Assembly (NCBI GenBank): GCA_947259355.1
Contig: CAMYMF010000007.1
Location: forward strand, 13,143-77,142
Source of the DNA: an uncultured Nitrospirota bacterium
Lineage (GTDB): Bacteria > CG2-30-53-67
Direction: 5' to 3'
Length of the DNA stretch: 64,000 nt
The position numbers were made by a program, and so were the translations under genes. Shown piece after piece: positions 19,801 through 27,422 of the stretch. Every line of letters starts with the position of its first letter. Positions within the stretch are counted from its first letter, which is position 1. The notes below the pieces were generated by a model. That model was not told the DNA's origin, made no database searches, and saw nothing but the letters and a program-made list of their open reading frames with translations.

Positions 19801-20576
19801 GATCGGGCGACCTCCGACGGGTTGCGGCGCTTGGCCGGATGGGTATGAAAGGGTGCCCCCTTGCGCCAAAGCCTTAGGGCCTGCCAATGGATAGCCCCCA
19901 TCACCTTAAGAGTCATGAACGGATACTGCACGAGGACACGGGCGAGGTTCTTCCTGGATAGATCGCACCGCCGCAGCATGAGCGTGGCATCGAAGAGTTT
20001 CTGCCCCGCCTCGAAGCTGTTCATATGAATATGGAGCCTTTCCCCCGGCTCCTGCAGGCGCCAGTCGTAGTGCAGCTTCATGTCCATGAAGGGCGACACG
20101 TGAAAGGCCTTGGCGAACTCAAATCGCTTCCAGCAACCCTGACCGCTGTTGGCCGACTCGGCCAGGACATAGCAGTGCTGCTCGCCCCAGGGTGTGTTGT
20201 TGATCTCCGCCACAATGGTCTCCACCTCCTGACCGCTCCGATCGTAGCAGTAGTAAAAGCTCACGGGGTTGAAGCAGTGCCCGAAATAGCGCAGATGGGT
20301 GAGCAGCCGCACGGGCCCCCCTGGCCGGACCCCCGTCCTCTCAGCCACCAGCTTTCGCACCGCCCCATCCAGGGAGACGGCGGGATCACCGAGATGGTCC
20401 TGACGCCGCAGGTAAGCGAGATTGGAGCGCTCCGTCGACCAGAACCATCGCCCCCGGAAAACATCCTGCAACTCTGAGAGATCCAGATAGACGAGGAAAA
20501 GCCCGTAACGAAAGCTATTTCCGACCGGTGCGAATCTTCTGTGCCTGAGGTGGCCCCTATAGAGGCAGCTGTTCAT
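19797..20576 (-). CDS. DUF1365 family protein
   Basis: A 259-residue soluble protein. It shows the family pattern: NSCLYRGHLRHRRFAPVGNS at the start, LLTHLRYFGHCFNPVSFYYC in the middle and later FHVSPFMDMKLHYDWRL. Several conserved His, Tyr and Cys residues suggest a metal or redox role, but no activity is proven. DUF1365 genes are tightly linked to cfa and FAD-dependent amine-oxidase-like genes, as here, and in alpha-proteobacteria such sets are associated with lipid changes under oxidative stress. It ends within the cfa start (ATGA) and begins 3 bases after the oxidoreductase. Confidence 0.9.
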   Translation of the reverse strand: MNSCLYRGHLRHRRFAPVGNSFRYGLFLVYLDLSELQDVFRGRWFWSTERSNLAYLRRQDHLGDPAVSLDGAVRKLVAERTGVRPGGPVRLLTHLRYFGHCFNPVSFYYCYDRSGQEVETIVAEINNTPWGEQHCYVLAESANSGQGCWKRFEFAKAFHVSPFMDMKLHYDWRLQEPGERLHIHMNSFEAGQKLFDATLMLRRCDLSRKNLARVLVQYPFMTLKVMGAIHWQALRLWRKGAPFHTHPAKRRNPSEVARS

Positions 20577-20579
20577 GGC

Positions 20580-21824
20580 TCAAAGGTTTTTTCCAAAATA
20601 GCGGCCGACGGCCAATGCACTGTTGACGCCGTCCTCGTGGAAGCCGTAGCCCCAGTATGCGCCGCAGAAAAAAGTCCGATTTGAACCATTGATTGTATCG
20701 AAATCACGCTGAGCGTCAAGCGCGGCGGGCAGGTAGACAGGATGGTGGTATATTCTGCGCCGCAGAATGCTCGCCGGAGAGATGGCACGAGTCGCGTTGA
20801 GAGTCACGCAGAACTCTCTGGGGGCGGCGAGGCGCTGTAGGCGATTCATGCTGTAGGTCACCGTGGGGCCCATGCCCCTCTCTGCTAATACGTGGTAATT
20901 CCAGCTGGCCCGGGCCCGATGACATCGTGGCAGCAAAGTCTCATCGGTGTGCAGAACGGTCTCGTTTTCCTGATAGGAAATGGCGCCCAAGACCCGCTTT
21001 TCATCGTCCGTCGCATCGACCAGCAATTGGAGGGCCTCATCGCTGTGCGTGGCCAGAATAACCCGATCGAATCTTTCGGCAGAAGCGTTCACCGCACGTA
21101 CCTCCACCCGATTCGGGTAGCGACGTATGCCCGTGACCGGCGTGCCCAACCGTACCTGTTGTCGATAGGGGCGCGTCAAGACTGTTACATAGCGCTGGGC
21201 CCCGCCCCGGATGCTACGCCACTGCGGCTGCTTTCGCACGTTGAGAAACCCCTGGCGGTGGAAGAAGCGGCAGAAGAAGCGCGCCGGAAACGCACGGAAT
21301 CGGGTCGGATCGGCCGACCAGATGGCCGCGCCCATGGGCAAGAGAAACTCTTGCTGAAATACCCTAGAGTACTGCCTGTCCTCAAGGAATTCGCCCAGCG
21401 TGATGTTCGGTGCGTCCGGACGGAGCAGCGCTGCCGACTCCCTGCGGAATCGGAAAATGTCGGCAATTATGCGCCAGAACCGGGGGTTCAGGAGATTGCG
21501 TCGCTGCGCAAAGAGGCTGTTCAGGGTGGATGGAGAATACTCGAAGCCGCTTTCCTCACAGCGGAGACTGAAGCTCATAGGAGCCGTCTGGCTTTCCACG
21601 CCGAGCCGGCGGATCAAGGTTGAGAAGTTCGGATAATTGACTTCATTGTAGACGATGAAACCGGTGTCGATGGCGTGGCGCCGCCCGTCCGTCTCGATCT
21701 CTTCGGTACAGGTATGTCCGCCGATGTAATCGTTGGCTTCATAGATGACGAGCTCGTGATCGGCATGCAGCAGGTACGCCACGACCATCCCGGAGATGCC
21801 GGTCCCGACAATCGCGATTCTCAT
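20580..21824 (-). CDS. FAD-dependent amine-oxidase-like oxidoreductase
   Basis: A 414-residue flavoprotein. The N-terminal dinucleotide-binding motif is IAIVGTGISGMVVAYLL with the acidic end ELVIYEA and the second glycine motif YIGGHT. An internal RYVTVLTRPYRQQVRLGTPV segment and the C-terminal FCGAYWGYGFHEDGVNSAL complete the FAD site. Relatives include phytoene-desaturase and HpnE-like enzymes. In this operon position it is the NAD/FAD-binding protein that accompanies DUF1365 and cfa, so an oxidation or desaturation step on acyl chains is a reasonable guess. It follows the desaturase after 46 bases. Confidence 0.9.
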   Translation of the reverse strand: MRIAIVGTGISGMVVAYLLHADHELVIYEANDYIGGHTCTEEIETDGRRHAIDTGFIVYNEVNYPNFSTLIRRLGVESQTAPMSFSLRCEESGFEYSPSTLNSLFAQRRNLLNPRFWRIIADIFRFRRESAALLRPDAPNITLGEFLEDRQYSRVFQQEFLLPMGAAIWSADPTRFRAFPARFFCRFFHRQGFLNVRKQPQWRSIRGGAQRYVTVLTRPYRQQVRLGTPVTGIRRYPNRVEVRAVNASAERFDRVILATHSDEALQLLVDATDDEKRVLGAISYQENETVLHTDETLLPRCHRARASWNYHVLAERGMGPTVTYSMNRLQRLAAPREFCVTLNATRAISPASILRRRIYHHPVYLPAALDAQRDFDTINGSNRTFFCGAYWGYGFHEDGVNSALAVGRYFGKNL

Positions 21825-21870
21825 GAAAGCACCCTCGGAATTCGCCGCGGCCCGCCGATTTCTTCGGGAC

Positions 21871-22827
21871 TTATGACGAGGATGAGGCCGGCAGACGATC
21901 CCGTTCGCGAACGGCCTCCGTCACGGGACGCAGTTCTCGCACGATGCCGAACCACGACAGGAGCACCAACAGATAGTAGGTCACGTCGATTTCCCACCAG
22001 AAGAAACCCTGACGCGTGGAGACGGCGTAATGGTGATGGTTGTTATGCCACCCCTCACCGAGGGTGAGCAGTGCCAGGGCCCAGTTGTTGCGGCTTTCGT
22101 CCCCCGTTTCGTAACGCCGTCTGCCAACCATGTGGCAAAGGGAGTTGATCGTCGCCGTGGCATGAAGAAGTACGATCGTCGAAATGAAAAACCCCCAGAT
22201 CAGGAGTTGGGGCCCGCTGGTATGGAGGCCGGGCGCTGCGGATTCGAGATAAGCTCCCAAAAGGAATAGCAGAACAGCCAGGACCACCGGCACCACCACG
22301 TCGAATCGGTCGAGCCAGCGCAACTCCGGAAATTTCGCCCAGTCCCCGACCAGCTCGCTTCTGGGAAAGAAGTTTTCCGTGGAGACCAGCCACCCCACAT
22401 GACTCCACCAGAACCCCTGGCGGGCCGGGGAGTGAATGTCCTGTTCCTGATCGGTGTACTGGTGATGATAGCGATGGTGGGAAGCCCACCACAGCGGCCC
22501 CCGCTGCACGGCGGAATTTCCCAGCAGAGCGAAGACGAACTGCCACGGCCGGGAGGTTTTAAAGGTTTTGTGCGAAAAGTAGCGATGATAAAAAGCGGTC
22601 ACGGCAAACATGCGGACACCATAGAGCAGGGCCGCAATGCTGACGGCGGTCCAACTCCAGCCTACCCAGAGGACCGCTAGAATCGTGAGATGGGAGACCA
22701 GAAACGGAACGATTCGCAGCCAGTCAATTTCGCGGGATCTCGACGGAACCGGCTCTGCCTGACCGGCATAAGAGTCGAACCAACGCAGCAGAGACAGCAA
22801 CCAGGGAGAATACGTCTTGTTTCGCAT
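21871..22827 (-). CDS. Acyl-CoA/acyl-lipid delta-9-type desaturase
   Basis: A 318-residue membrane di-iron desaturase that introduces double bonds into saturated acyl chains using oxygen. Three histidine boxes are present: HRYFSH, HHRYHH and HNNHHH, separated by paired membrane helices, as in stearoyl-CoA desaturases. I place the start at the ATG at 22827 because the promoter's -10 lies at 22864-22869, which makes the upstream ATGs at 22893 and 22887 part of promoter DNA. It heads the operon with the FAD oxidoreductase, DUF1365, cfa and DUF2878: the double bond it makes is the expected substrate for Cfa. An O2-dependent enzyme implies some oxygen exposure. Confidence 0.92.
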   Translation of the reverse strand: MRNKTYSPWLLSLLRWFDSYAGQAEPVPSRSREIDWLRIVPFLVSHLTILAVLWVGWSWTAVSIAALLYGVRMFAVTAFYHRYFSHKTFKTSRPWQFVFALLGNSAVQRGPLWWASHHRYHHQYTDQEQDIHSPARQGFWWSHVGWLVSTENFFPRSELVGDWAKFPELRWLDRFDVVVPVVLAVLLFLLGAYLESAAPGLHTSGPQLLIWGFFISTIVLLHATATINSLCHMVGRRRYETGDESRNNWALALLTLGEGWHNNHHHYAVSTRQGFFWWEIDVTYYLLVLLSWFGIVRELRPVTEAVRERDRLPASSSS

Positions 22828-22863
22828 GCTTGATCGAAGCCAGGGTTGAAAACAGGAAAGGGG

Positions 22864-22893
22864 ATTATACGTCTGAATCCATTCCATTGTCAA
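22864..22893 (-). promoter_or_regulatory. Full-consensus sigma70 promoter of the desaturase-cfa operon
   Basis: Minus strand: -35 TTGACA (22888-22893), 18-base spacer, -10 TATAAT (22864-22869). Both hexamers match consensus exactly. Start near 22857, leader about 30 bases. It decides the desaturase start, since longer in-frame readings begin inside the -35. Confidence 0.85.
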
Positions 22894-22944
22894 CCCGGAG
22901 AAGTCCCCTGTGAACCCACCGCGCCGCGCGGCTGCTTGCTACGC

Positions 22945-22973
22945 TTGCCAACCCACGGGCTCTCGTCTATAGT
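22945..22973 (+). promoter_or_regulatory. Predicted promoter of the PPOX-like gene, divergent from the desaturase operon
   Basis: -35 TTGCCA (22945-22950), 17-base spacer, -10 TATAGT (22968-22973). Start near 22980, about 55 bases before the ATG at 23036. It lies back-to-back with the desaturase promoter. Confidence 0.6.
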
Positions 22974-23035
22974 TTGCAGGAATGTTTTTAGTATGAAAGT
23001 TCATTCGGTAATTCCAAGTATCAGGAGCTGGGAAC

Positions 23036-23410
23036 ATGAAGATAAAAGAGTACTTCGAGAGCCACAAAGGAACGGGCTATCTGGCCACCGCCGATGGTGC
23101 CGGTCGCGTGGACATCGCCATCTATTCGCGGCCCCATGTGCACCCGGACGGCACGCTCGCCTTCGGCATGGCGGACCGACTGACCCATGCGAATTTGCAG
23201 GAGAACCCCTACGCCACATACGCCTTCAATGAGAACGGTTATGCCGGCTTGCGTCTCTACCTGAAGAAGGTCCGGGAGGAGACGGAGGGACCCATGCTGG
23301 AGGCCATCCGGAAACGGGCCAACGAGGTGTCGGTGCCGGGTGCCGGCAATGCCGTGAAGTTTGTCGTCTACTTCGATCTCGTCCAGCAGCGGCCCCTTGT
23401 CGGCAGCTGA
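23036..23410 (+). CDS. Pyridoxamine 5'-phosphate oxidase-like FMN-binding protein
   Basis: A 124-residue split-barrel protein of the PPOX/FMN-binding superfamily. It begins MKIKEYFESHKGTGYLATAD, then VDIAIYSRPHVHPDGTLAFG and NLQENPYATYAFNENG, the pattern of small flavin-binding or heme-utilisation-type proteins in anaerobes. The substrate is not predictable. AGGAG lies 9 bases ahead of the ATG. It precedes the selenoprotein peroxiredoxin candidate on the same strand, with another PPOX-like gene further down, which suggests a redox-defence group. Confidence 0.82.
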   Translation: MKIKEYFESHKGTGYLATADGAGRVDIAIYSRPHVHPDGTLAFGMADRLTHANLQENPYATYAFNENGYAGLRLYLKKVREETEGPMLEAIRKRANEVSVPGAGNAVKFVVYFDLVQQRPLVGS

Positions 23411-23521
23411 GATCGCGACGTGCCGTCCGAACGGATCGGCGGCTGCGCGCACACTTGGCCCTTCGGCATGCTGCTGCGGCCCGTTGAATGCACGGCACGG
23501 CGACCGTAGAGAGGAGACATC

Positions 23522-24031
23522 ATGAAAAAGCTGATGACACTGCTGGTGCAGGGGGCGCTGGCCGCCTTGCCCGGCGGAGCCCTTGCTGCTGCGGTGGGGG
23601 AACTTGCGCCGCCCTTCGAGGCCAACTCCACCGAGGGTTTGATTCGGCTCGGCGATTATCAGGGCAAACGCAACGTCGTCCTGGCCTTTTACTATGCCGA
23701 TTTTACACCGGTCTGAAAGAGCGCGCTGCTGGCCTTTCAATCGGACCTGTCCGATTTCGAAGGCCTCGACACTCAGGTGCTGGGTGTCAGCTCAGACAGT
23801 CTGGAAACCCACAGCGAGTTCAGCCGCAAGCACAGCCTCGGTTTTCCGCTGATCGCCGACGAGGACGGTACGTTGCGACGTGACTACGGATGGGGGCGAG
23901 TCACGTTTCTCATCGACAAGGACGGCATCGTCCGTTATATCCAGAAGGGCGTCCCCCGAAACGATGAGTTCCTTCGGGAAATCCGTAAACTCAACGAGGA
24001 GTCCCCTTCGGTTGAAAAGAAAACGGGTTGA
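23522..24031 (+). CDS. Exported peroxiredoxin, selenoprotein candidate (in-frame UGA at the peroxidatic Cys position)
   Basis: A 169-residue peroxiredoxin if the in-frame TGA at 23714-23716 is read as selenocysteine (residue 65). Before it lies ADFTPV and after it KSALLAFQSDL, so the TGA stands exactly where BCP/AhpC-type enzymes have Cys in ADFTPVC. Downstream, QVLGVSSDSLETHSEFS, FPLIADEDG and VTFLIDKDGIVRYI continue the fold in the same frame. Residues 1-23 form a signal peptide ending ALA, so the enzyme is probably periplasmic. No other cysteine remains, which suggests a 1-Sec mechanism. A stable hairpin follows the TGA. A plain nonsense mutation is the alternative, but position and hairpin argue against it. 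Confidence 0.85.
23731..23765 (+). promoter_or_regulatory. SECIS-like hairpin downstream of the in-frame UGA
   Basis: Outer stem GGCCTT (23731-23736) with AAGGCC (23760-23765), a small TC/TCG internal loop, then inner stem AATCGGA (23739-23745) with TCCGATT (23750-23756) and apical loop CCTG. The apical loop starts about 30 bases after the UGA, inside the range used by bacterial SelB-binding elements. Confidence 0.72.
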
Positions 24032-24491
24032 GTCCGCTGCGGAAGATCTGTCCCAGTTACAACGCAGGATTGCGGCACTCCTGCAGAAGCAGAGCTTGGC
24101 CGTGCTCTCGACGCAGGGCGCGGAAGGTCCCTACGCAAGTCTCGTGGCCTTCGCCGAGTCCCCCGATCTGAAGCATCTGCTCTTTGCAACGACCCGGAGT
24201 ACGCGCAAATACAAGAATCTTTCCCGCAATCCCCGTGCGGCGCTTCTCATCGACAACCGGTCCAACCGGGTGAGCGATTTCGTGCGCGCCATGGCGGTGA
24301 CTGCCATCGGTGAAGCCCGGGAGCTGGCGGGACAGGAACGAGAAGCGCAGTGCACTTTATATCTCACCAAACATCCACGGCTGCGTGAGTTCGTTTCGTC
24401 GCCGAGCTGCGCACTCTTCTGCGTTCGCGTGGACACCTATCTCAGTGTCAGCCGCTTTCAAAACGTTCAGGAACTGCACATCAAAGCATGA
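24012..24491 (+). CDS. Pyridoxamine 5'-phosphate oxidase-family protein
   Basis: A protein of about 159 residues with a PPOX split barrel: LQRRIAALLQKQSLAVLSTQ, YASLVAFAESPDLKHLLFAT, YKNLSRNPRAALLIDNRSN and YLTKHPRLREFVSSPSCALF. These match the small flavin-binding PPOX group. No ATG fits well; the TTG at 24012 has GAGGAG about ten bases upstream and overlaps the peroxiredoxin gene by 20 bases. An ATG at 23964 would lengthen the overlap. The 3' end overlaps the next gene as ATGA, so the three genes form one translationally coupled unit. Confidence 0.78.
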   Translation: MKRKRVESAAEDLSQLQRRIAALLQKQSLAVLSTQGAEGPYASLVAFAESPDLKHLLFATTRSTRKYKNLSRNPRAALLIDNRSNRVSDFVRAMAVTAIGEARELAGQEREAQCTLYLTKHPRLREFVSSPSCALFCVRVDTYLSVSRFQNVQELHIKA

Positions 24492-26695
24492 ATTACGTCG
24501 TCCCCCTGGCAGAGATCGGGCATGAACTCTCCGCTCGCGCGGGCGGTAAAGCCCGCGCGCTGGCCCGGATGCTGCAGCACGGCTCCACGGTGCCCGCCGG
24601 CGTCTGCATCCTGACCGATGTCTACCACGAGTATGTGCGCCGCACGGGCCTGCAGACGAGCATCCTCATGGCCCTGAACCGCAGGAACCTGACGGGGGCG
24701 CGCTGGGAGGAACTCTGGGACACGGCCCTGAACATCCGGGCCCTTTTCCGAAAGACCCCTCTGCCCGCCGACTTGCAGAGCCAACTGGCGAGGGCGCTGG
24801 CGCCCCATGTCGCAGGCAGAGCAGTGGCTGTGCGTTCCTCCTCCCCCGGAGAAGATGACGCGCGAAGCTCCTTTGCGGGGCTACACGCTTCCTACCTCAA
24901 TGTGGTCGGCATGGACGCCGTGATCGATCGGGTGCGGGAGGTGTGGGCCTCTCTTTGGTCCGACGGGGCCCTGCTCTATCGCCGGGAGTTGAAGCTCGAT
25001 GTCGTGAAAAGTGCCATGGCCGTCGTGATCCAGGAGCTGCTGGCCGGCGAGAAATCGGGAGTGGCCTTCGGGATGAACCCCAATGATCCGGAGCAGTCCG
25101 TCATCGAAGCGGTGCACGGACTGAACCAGGGGCTCGTGGACGGCACGTTGGAGCCGGACCGCTGGATTCTGGAACGCTCTTCGGGACGGGTGCTCTCACA
25201 CGCGCCTGCTGCGCGCTCCCAGGTGGTCGTGTTGACGGCGCAGGGCGTTCAGGTGGCCCCGCTGCCGCCGGCCCTGCGCGAAAAAGCCCCCCTCAGTGCC
25301 CGCGAGGTTCACAGAGTCTACGGGGCGGTTTGTGACATGGAAAGACTCTTCGATGCCCCGCAGGACGTCGAGTGGACCTGGTGCGGGAAACAGATGCATC
25401 TCTTGCAATCCCGTCCGATTACGACGGTCTCGTCAGACGACCCGGAGGACCGGCGCAGCTGGTATCTGAGCCTTCGGCGAAGCTTTGAGAACCTCAAGGT
25501 TCTGCGCAAAAAAATTGAGACGATTCACATACCGGCCCTCATCGAAGAGGCTCGCGTCCTTTCGCAAATGGATTTCACAGAGCTCAGCGATGCGGCCCTG
25601 GACGCGGAGTGCCGTCGGCGGGCCGACCTGTATGTAAAATGGCATCGCATCTATTGGGACTGCTTCATCCCTTTTGCCCACGGCATGCGCCTCTTCGGCA
25701 TCGCGTACAATGAAACCGTGCAGCCGTCGGACCCCTTCGAGTTCGTGGAACTCTTGGCCTACGCAGACCTGGAGACGCATGCGCGCCATCGCCTGCTCGA
25801 AGCGATGGCAGCCCGCGTGCGCGCCGATGCCGCGCTTGGCCGGTGCCTCGCTGGGGGTCAGGGAGGGGACGCCGATTTTCAGGCAAGCCTGACGCGCTTT
25901 CACAAGCAATACGGCGGACTTCTTGCCATCGGCTCGGGCCCGGTTTCAGGGCCCGACCCTGTGGTCCGCCTCGTCCTGGAAATGGCCAAAGGTCCGCCGC
26001 GAGCCGCCGTGGAAGCCACCGCGAACAGGAAGACCCTGGCAGAGCGATTTCTTGCCCATTATGGCGGTGGCAAACGTCGCGAAGCCGAAGAACTTCTCGA
26101 TCTGGCCCGGGCGAGCTATCGCCTCCGGGACGACGACAACATTTATATGGGACGCATCAAGGGGGAGCTGCTCCGGGCGCAGACGGCACTGCAACAGCGG
26201 CGCCCAGGCGCTGCGGGGACACCAAAACAGGCGCTCGACGACATCGAACGACTGGACGCGCTCAAGAATCCAACCAGAGGGAAGACCGTGCGCCCCGCGA
26301 GCGTGCGGGAATCCGCCAGCTTTCGCATGGACACGCGGCAGGTTGTGGGACAGCCGGCGGGGCCGGGCATCGCCACGGGTGCTGCCCGGGTGATCGAGAA
26401 GGTTTCAGACCTCGCCGATTTCAAAGCAGGCGAGATTCTGGTGTGCGACGCCGTCGATCCGAACATGACCTTTGTCATCCCCCTGGCGGCCGGCATCGTC
26501 GAGCGGCGGGGCGGCATGCTGATTCATGGGGCCATTATTGCCCGGGAGTATGGTCTTCCCTGCGTCACCGGGGTCCCCGAGGCCACCCACATTATCCGCA
26601 CCGCCGACAGGGTCACCGTGGACGGGTATCTCGGAATTGTCATCATCGGTGAGGCAGCCCTGCGAGAGAAACTCTTGGGCCTCAGGGGGGGCTGA
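24488..26695 (+). CDS. PEP-synthase/rifampicin-phosphotransferase-like enzyme without the PEP barrel domain
   Basis: A 735-residue protein. The N-terminal ATP-grasp domain of the PPDK/PEP synthase family (residues 15-320) shows GGKARALARML, AVRSSSPGEDDARSSFAGLH and VEWTWCGKQMHLLQSRPIT. A long middle region (about 325-610) has no obvious family signature. The C-terminal phosphohistidine domain has GGMLIHGAIIAREYGLPCV, with catalytic His680. The large PEP/pyruvate TIM barrel of true PEP synthases is missing. The order ATP-grasp, middle domain, swivelling His domain is that of rifampicin phosphotransferase (Rph) and related dikinases, so it may phosphorylate a small molecule using both ATP phosphates. 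It overlaps the PPOX gene by four bases. Confidence 0.82.
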   Translation: MNYVVPLAEIGHELSARAGGKARALARMLQHGSTVPAGVCILTDVYHEYVRRTGLQTSILMALNRRNLTGARWEELWDTALNIRALFRKTPLPADLQSQLARALAPHVAGRAVAVRSSSPGEDDARSSFAGLHASYLNVVGMDAVIDRVREVWASLWSDGALLYRRELKLDVVKSAMAVVIQELLAGEKSGVAFGMNPNDPEQSVIEAVHGLNQGLVDGTLEPDRWILERSSGRVLSHAPAARSQVVVLTAQGVQVAPLPPALREKAPLSAREVHRVYGAVCDMERLFDAPQDVEWTWCGKQMHLLQSRPITTVSSDDPEDRRSWYLSLRRSFENLKVLRKKIETIHIPALIEEARVLSQMDFTELSDAALDAECRRRADLYVKWHRIYWDCFIPFAHGMRLFGIAYNETVQPSDPFEFVELLAYADLETHARHRLLEAMAARVRADAALGRCLAGGQGGDADFQASLTRFHKQYGGLLAIGSGPVSGPDPVVRLVLEMAKGPPRAAVEATANRKTLAERFLAHYGGGKRREAEELLDLARASYRLRDDDNIYMGRIKGELLRAQTALQQRRPGAAGTPKQALDDIERLDALKNPTRGKTVRPASVRESASFRMDTRQVVGQPAGPGIATGAARVIEKVSDLADFKAGEILVCDAVDPNMTFVIPLAAGIVERRGGMLIHGAIIAREYGLPCVTGVPEATHIIRTADRVTVDGYLGIVIIGEAALREKLLGLRGG

Positions 26696-27398
26696 CAGCC
26701 TGCTGCGGCGCGGCCGATGGGGCTGTGTCGTCCTGGTTCTCGATCCTGCCGTCACGGAGTCTAATGGTGCGACCCGTCTGGGCGGCCAGCTGCTCTTCAT
26801 GGGTGACGAGGATCACCGTATTGCCCGCCCGATGCACGGCGGCGAGGATCTCCATGATTTCCTGTCCGGTGGTGCTATCGAGATTTCCCGTGGGTTCGTC
26901 GGCCAGAATCAAGGCCGGTTCGGTGACCAGGGCGCGAGCGATGGCCACCCGCTGCCGCTGACCGCCTGAGAGCTCGCTCGGCTTGTGCTTGATACGATCC
27001 GAGAGCCCCACCTGCGCCAGCGCCTCTGCCGCGAGCTGTCGCCGGCGCCCCGCGGGCACGCCTGCGTAGATGAGGGGCAGTTCCACATTGCGCAGGGCCG
27101 TCGCCCGGGGCATCAGGTTGAAGGTCTGGAAGACGAAGCCGATCTTTCGGCTGCGGATCTCGGAGAGGCGATTGTCGCTGAGACGGCTCACCTCTTCGCC
27201 GTCCAGCAGGTACCGGCCGGCCGTCGGTGAATCAAGACATCCCACGATATTCATGAGTGTCGATTTGCCGGACCCCGACGGTCCCATGATCGCGACATAT
27301 TCGTTGGCGTCGATCTGAAGATCGACGCCGCAAAGCGCCGGCACATCAATCTTCCCCAACCGGTAGACTTTTTCCACGTGCTGCATGTCGATGAGCAT
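26682..27398 (-). CDS. MacB-type ABC transporter ATP-binding protein
   Basis: A 238-residue ABC ATPase. Walker A is GPSGSGKSTLMN, the Q-loop is FVFQTFNLMPR, the signature is LSGGQRQRVAIARAL, and Walker B is LILADEPTGNLD with the H-loop VTHEE. This set, including the FNLMPR segment, is typical of the MacB/LolD/FtsE group that energises type VII ABC mechanotransmission. It is third in a MacA-permease-ATPase operon. The 3' end overlaps the convergent dikinase-like gene by 14 bases. Confidence 0.95.
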   Translation of the reverse strand: MLIDMQHVEKVYRLGKIDVPALCGVDLQIDANEYVAIMGPSGSGKSTLMNIVGCLDSPTAGRYLLDGEEVSRLSDNRLSEIRSRKIGFVFQTFNLMPRATALRNVELPLIYAGVPAGRRRQLAAEALAQVGLSDRIKHKPSELSGGQRQRVAIARALVTEPALILADEPTGNLDSTTGQEIMEILAAVHRAGNTVILVTHEEQLAAQTGRTIRLRDGRIENQDDTAPSAAPQQAVSPP

Positions 27399-27422
27399 GG
27401 GCTTTACTCAGGCGCGGGCGCC

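Noticed and set aside
23714-23716. Reading the peroxiredoxin as a pseudogene split by a nonsense codon
   Set aside because: The TGA falls exactly on the peroxidatic Cys codon, the frame and protein family continue afterwards, and a SECIS-like hairpin follows at the proper distance.
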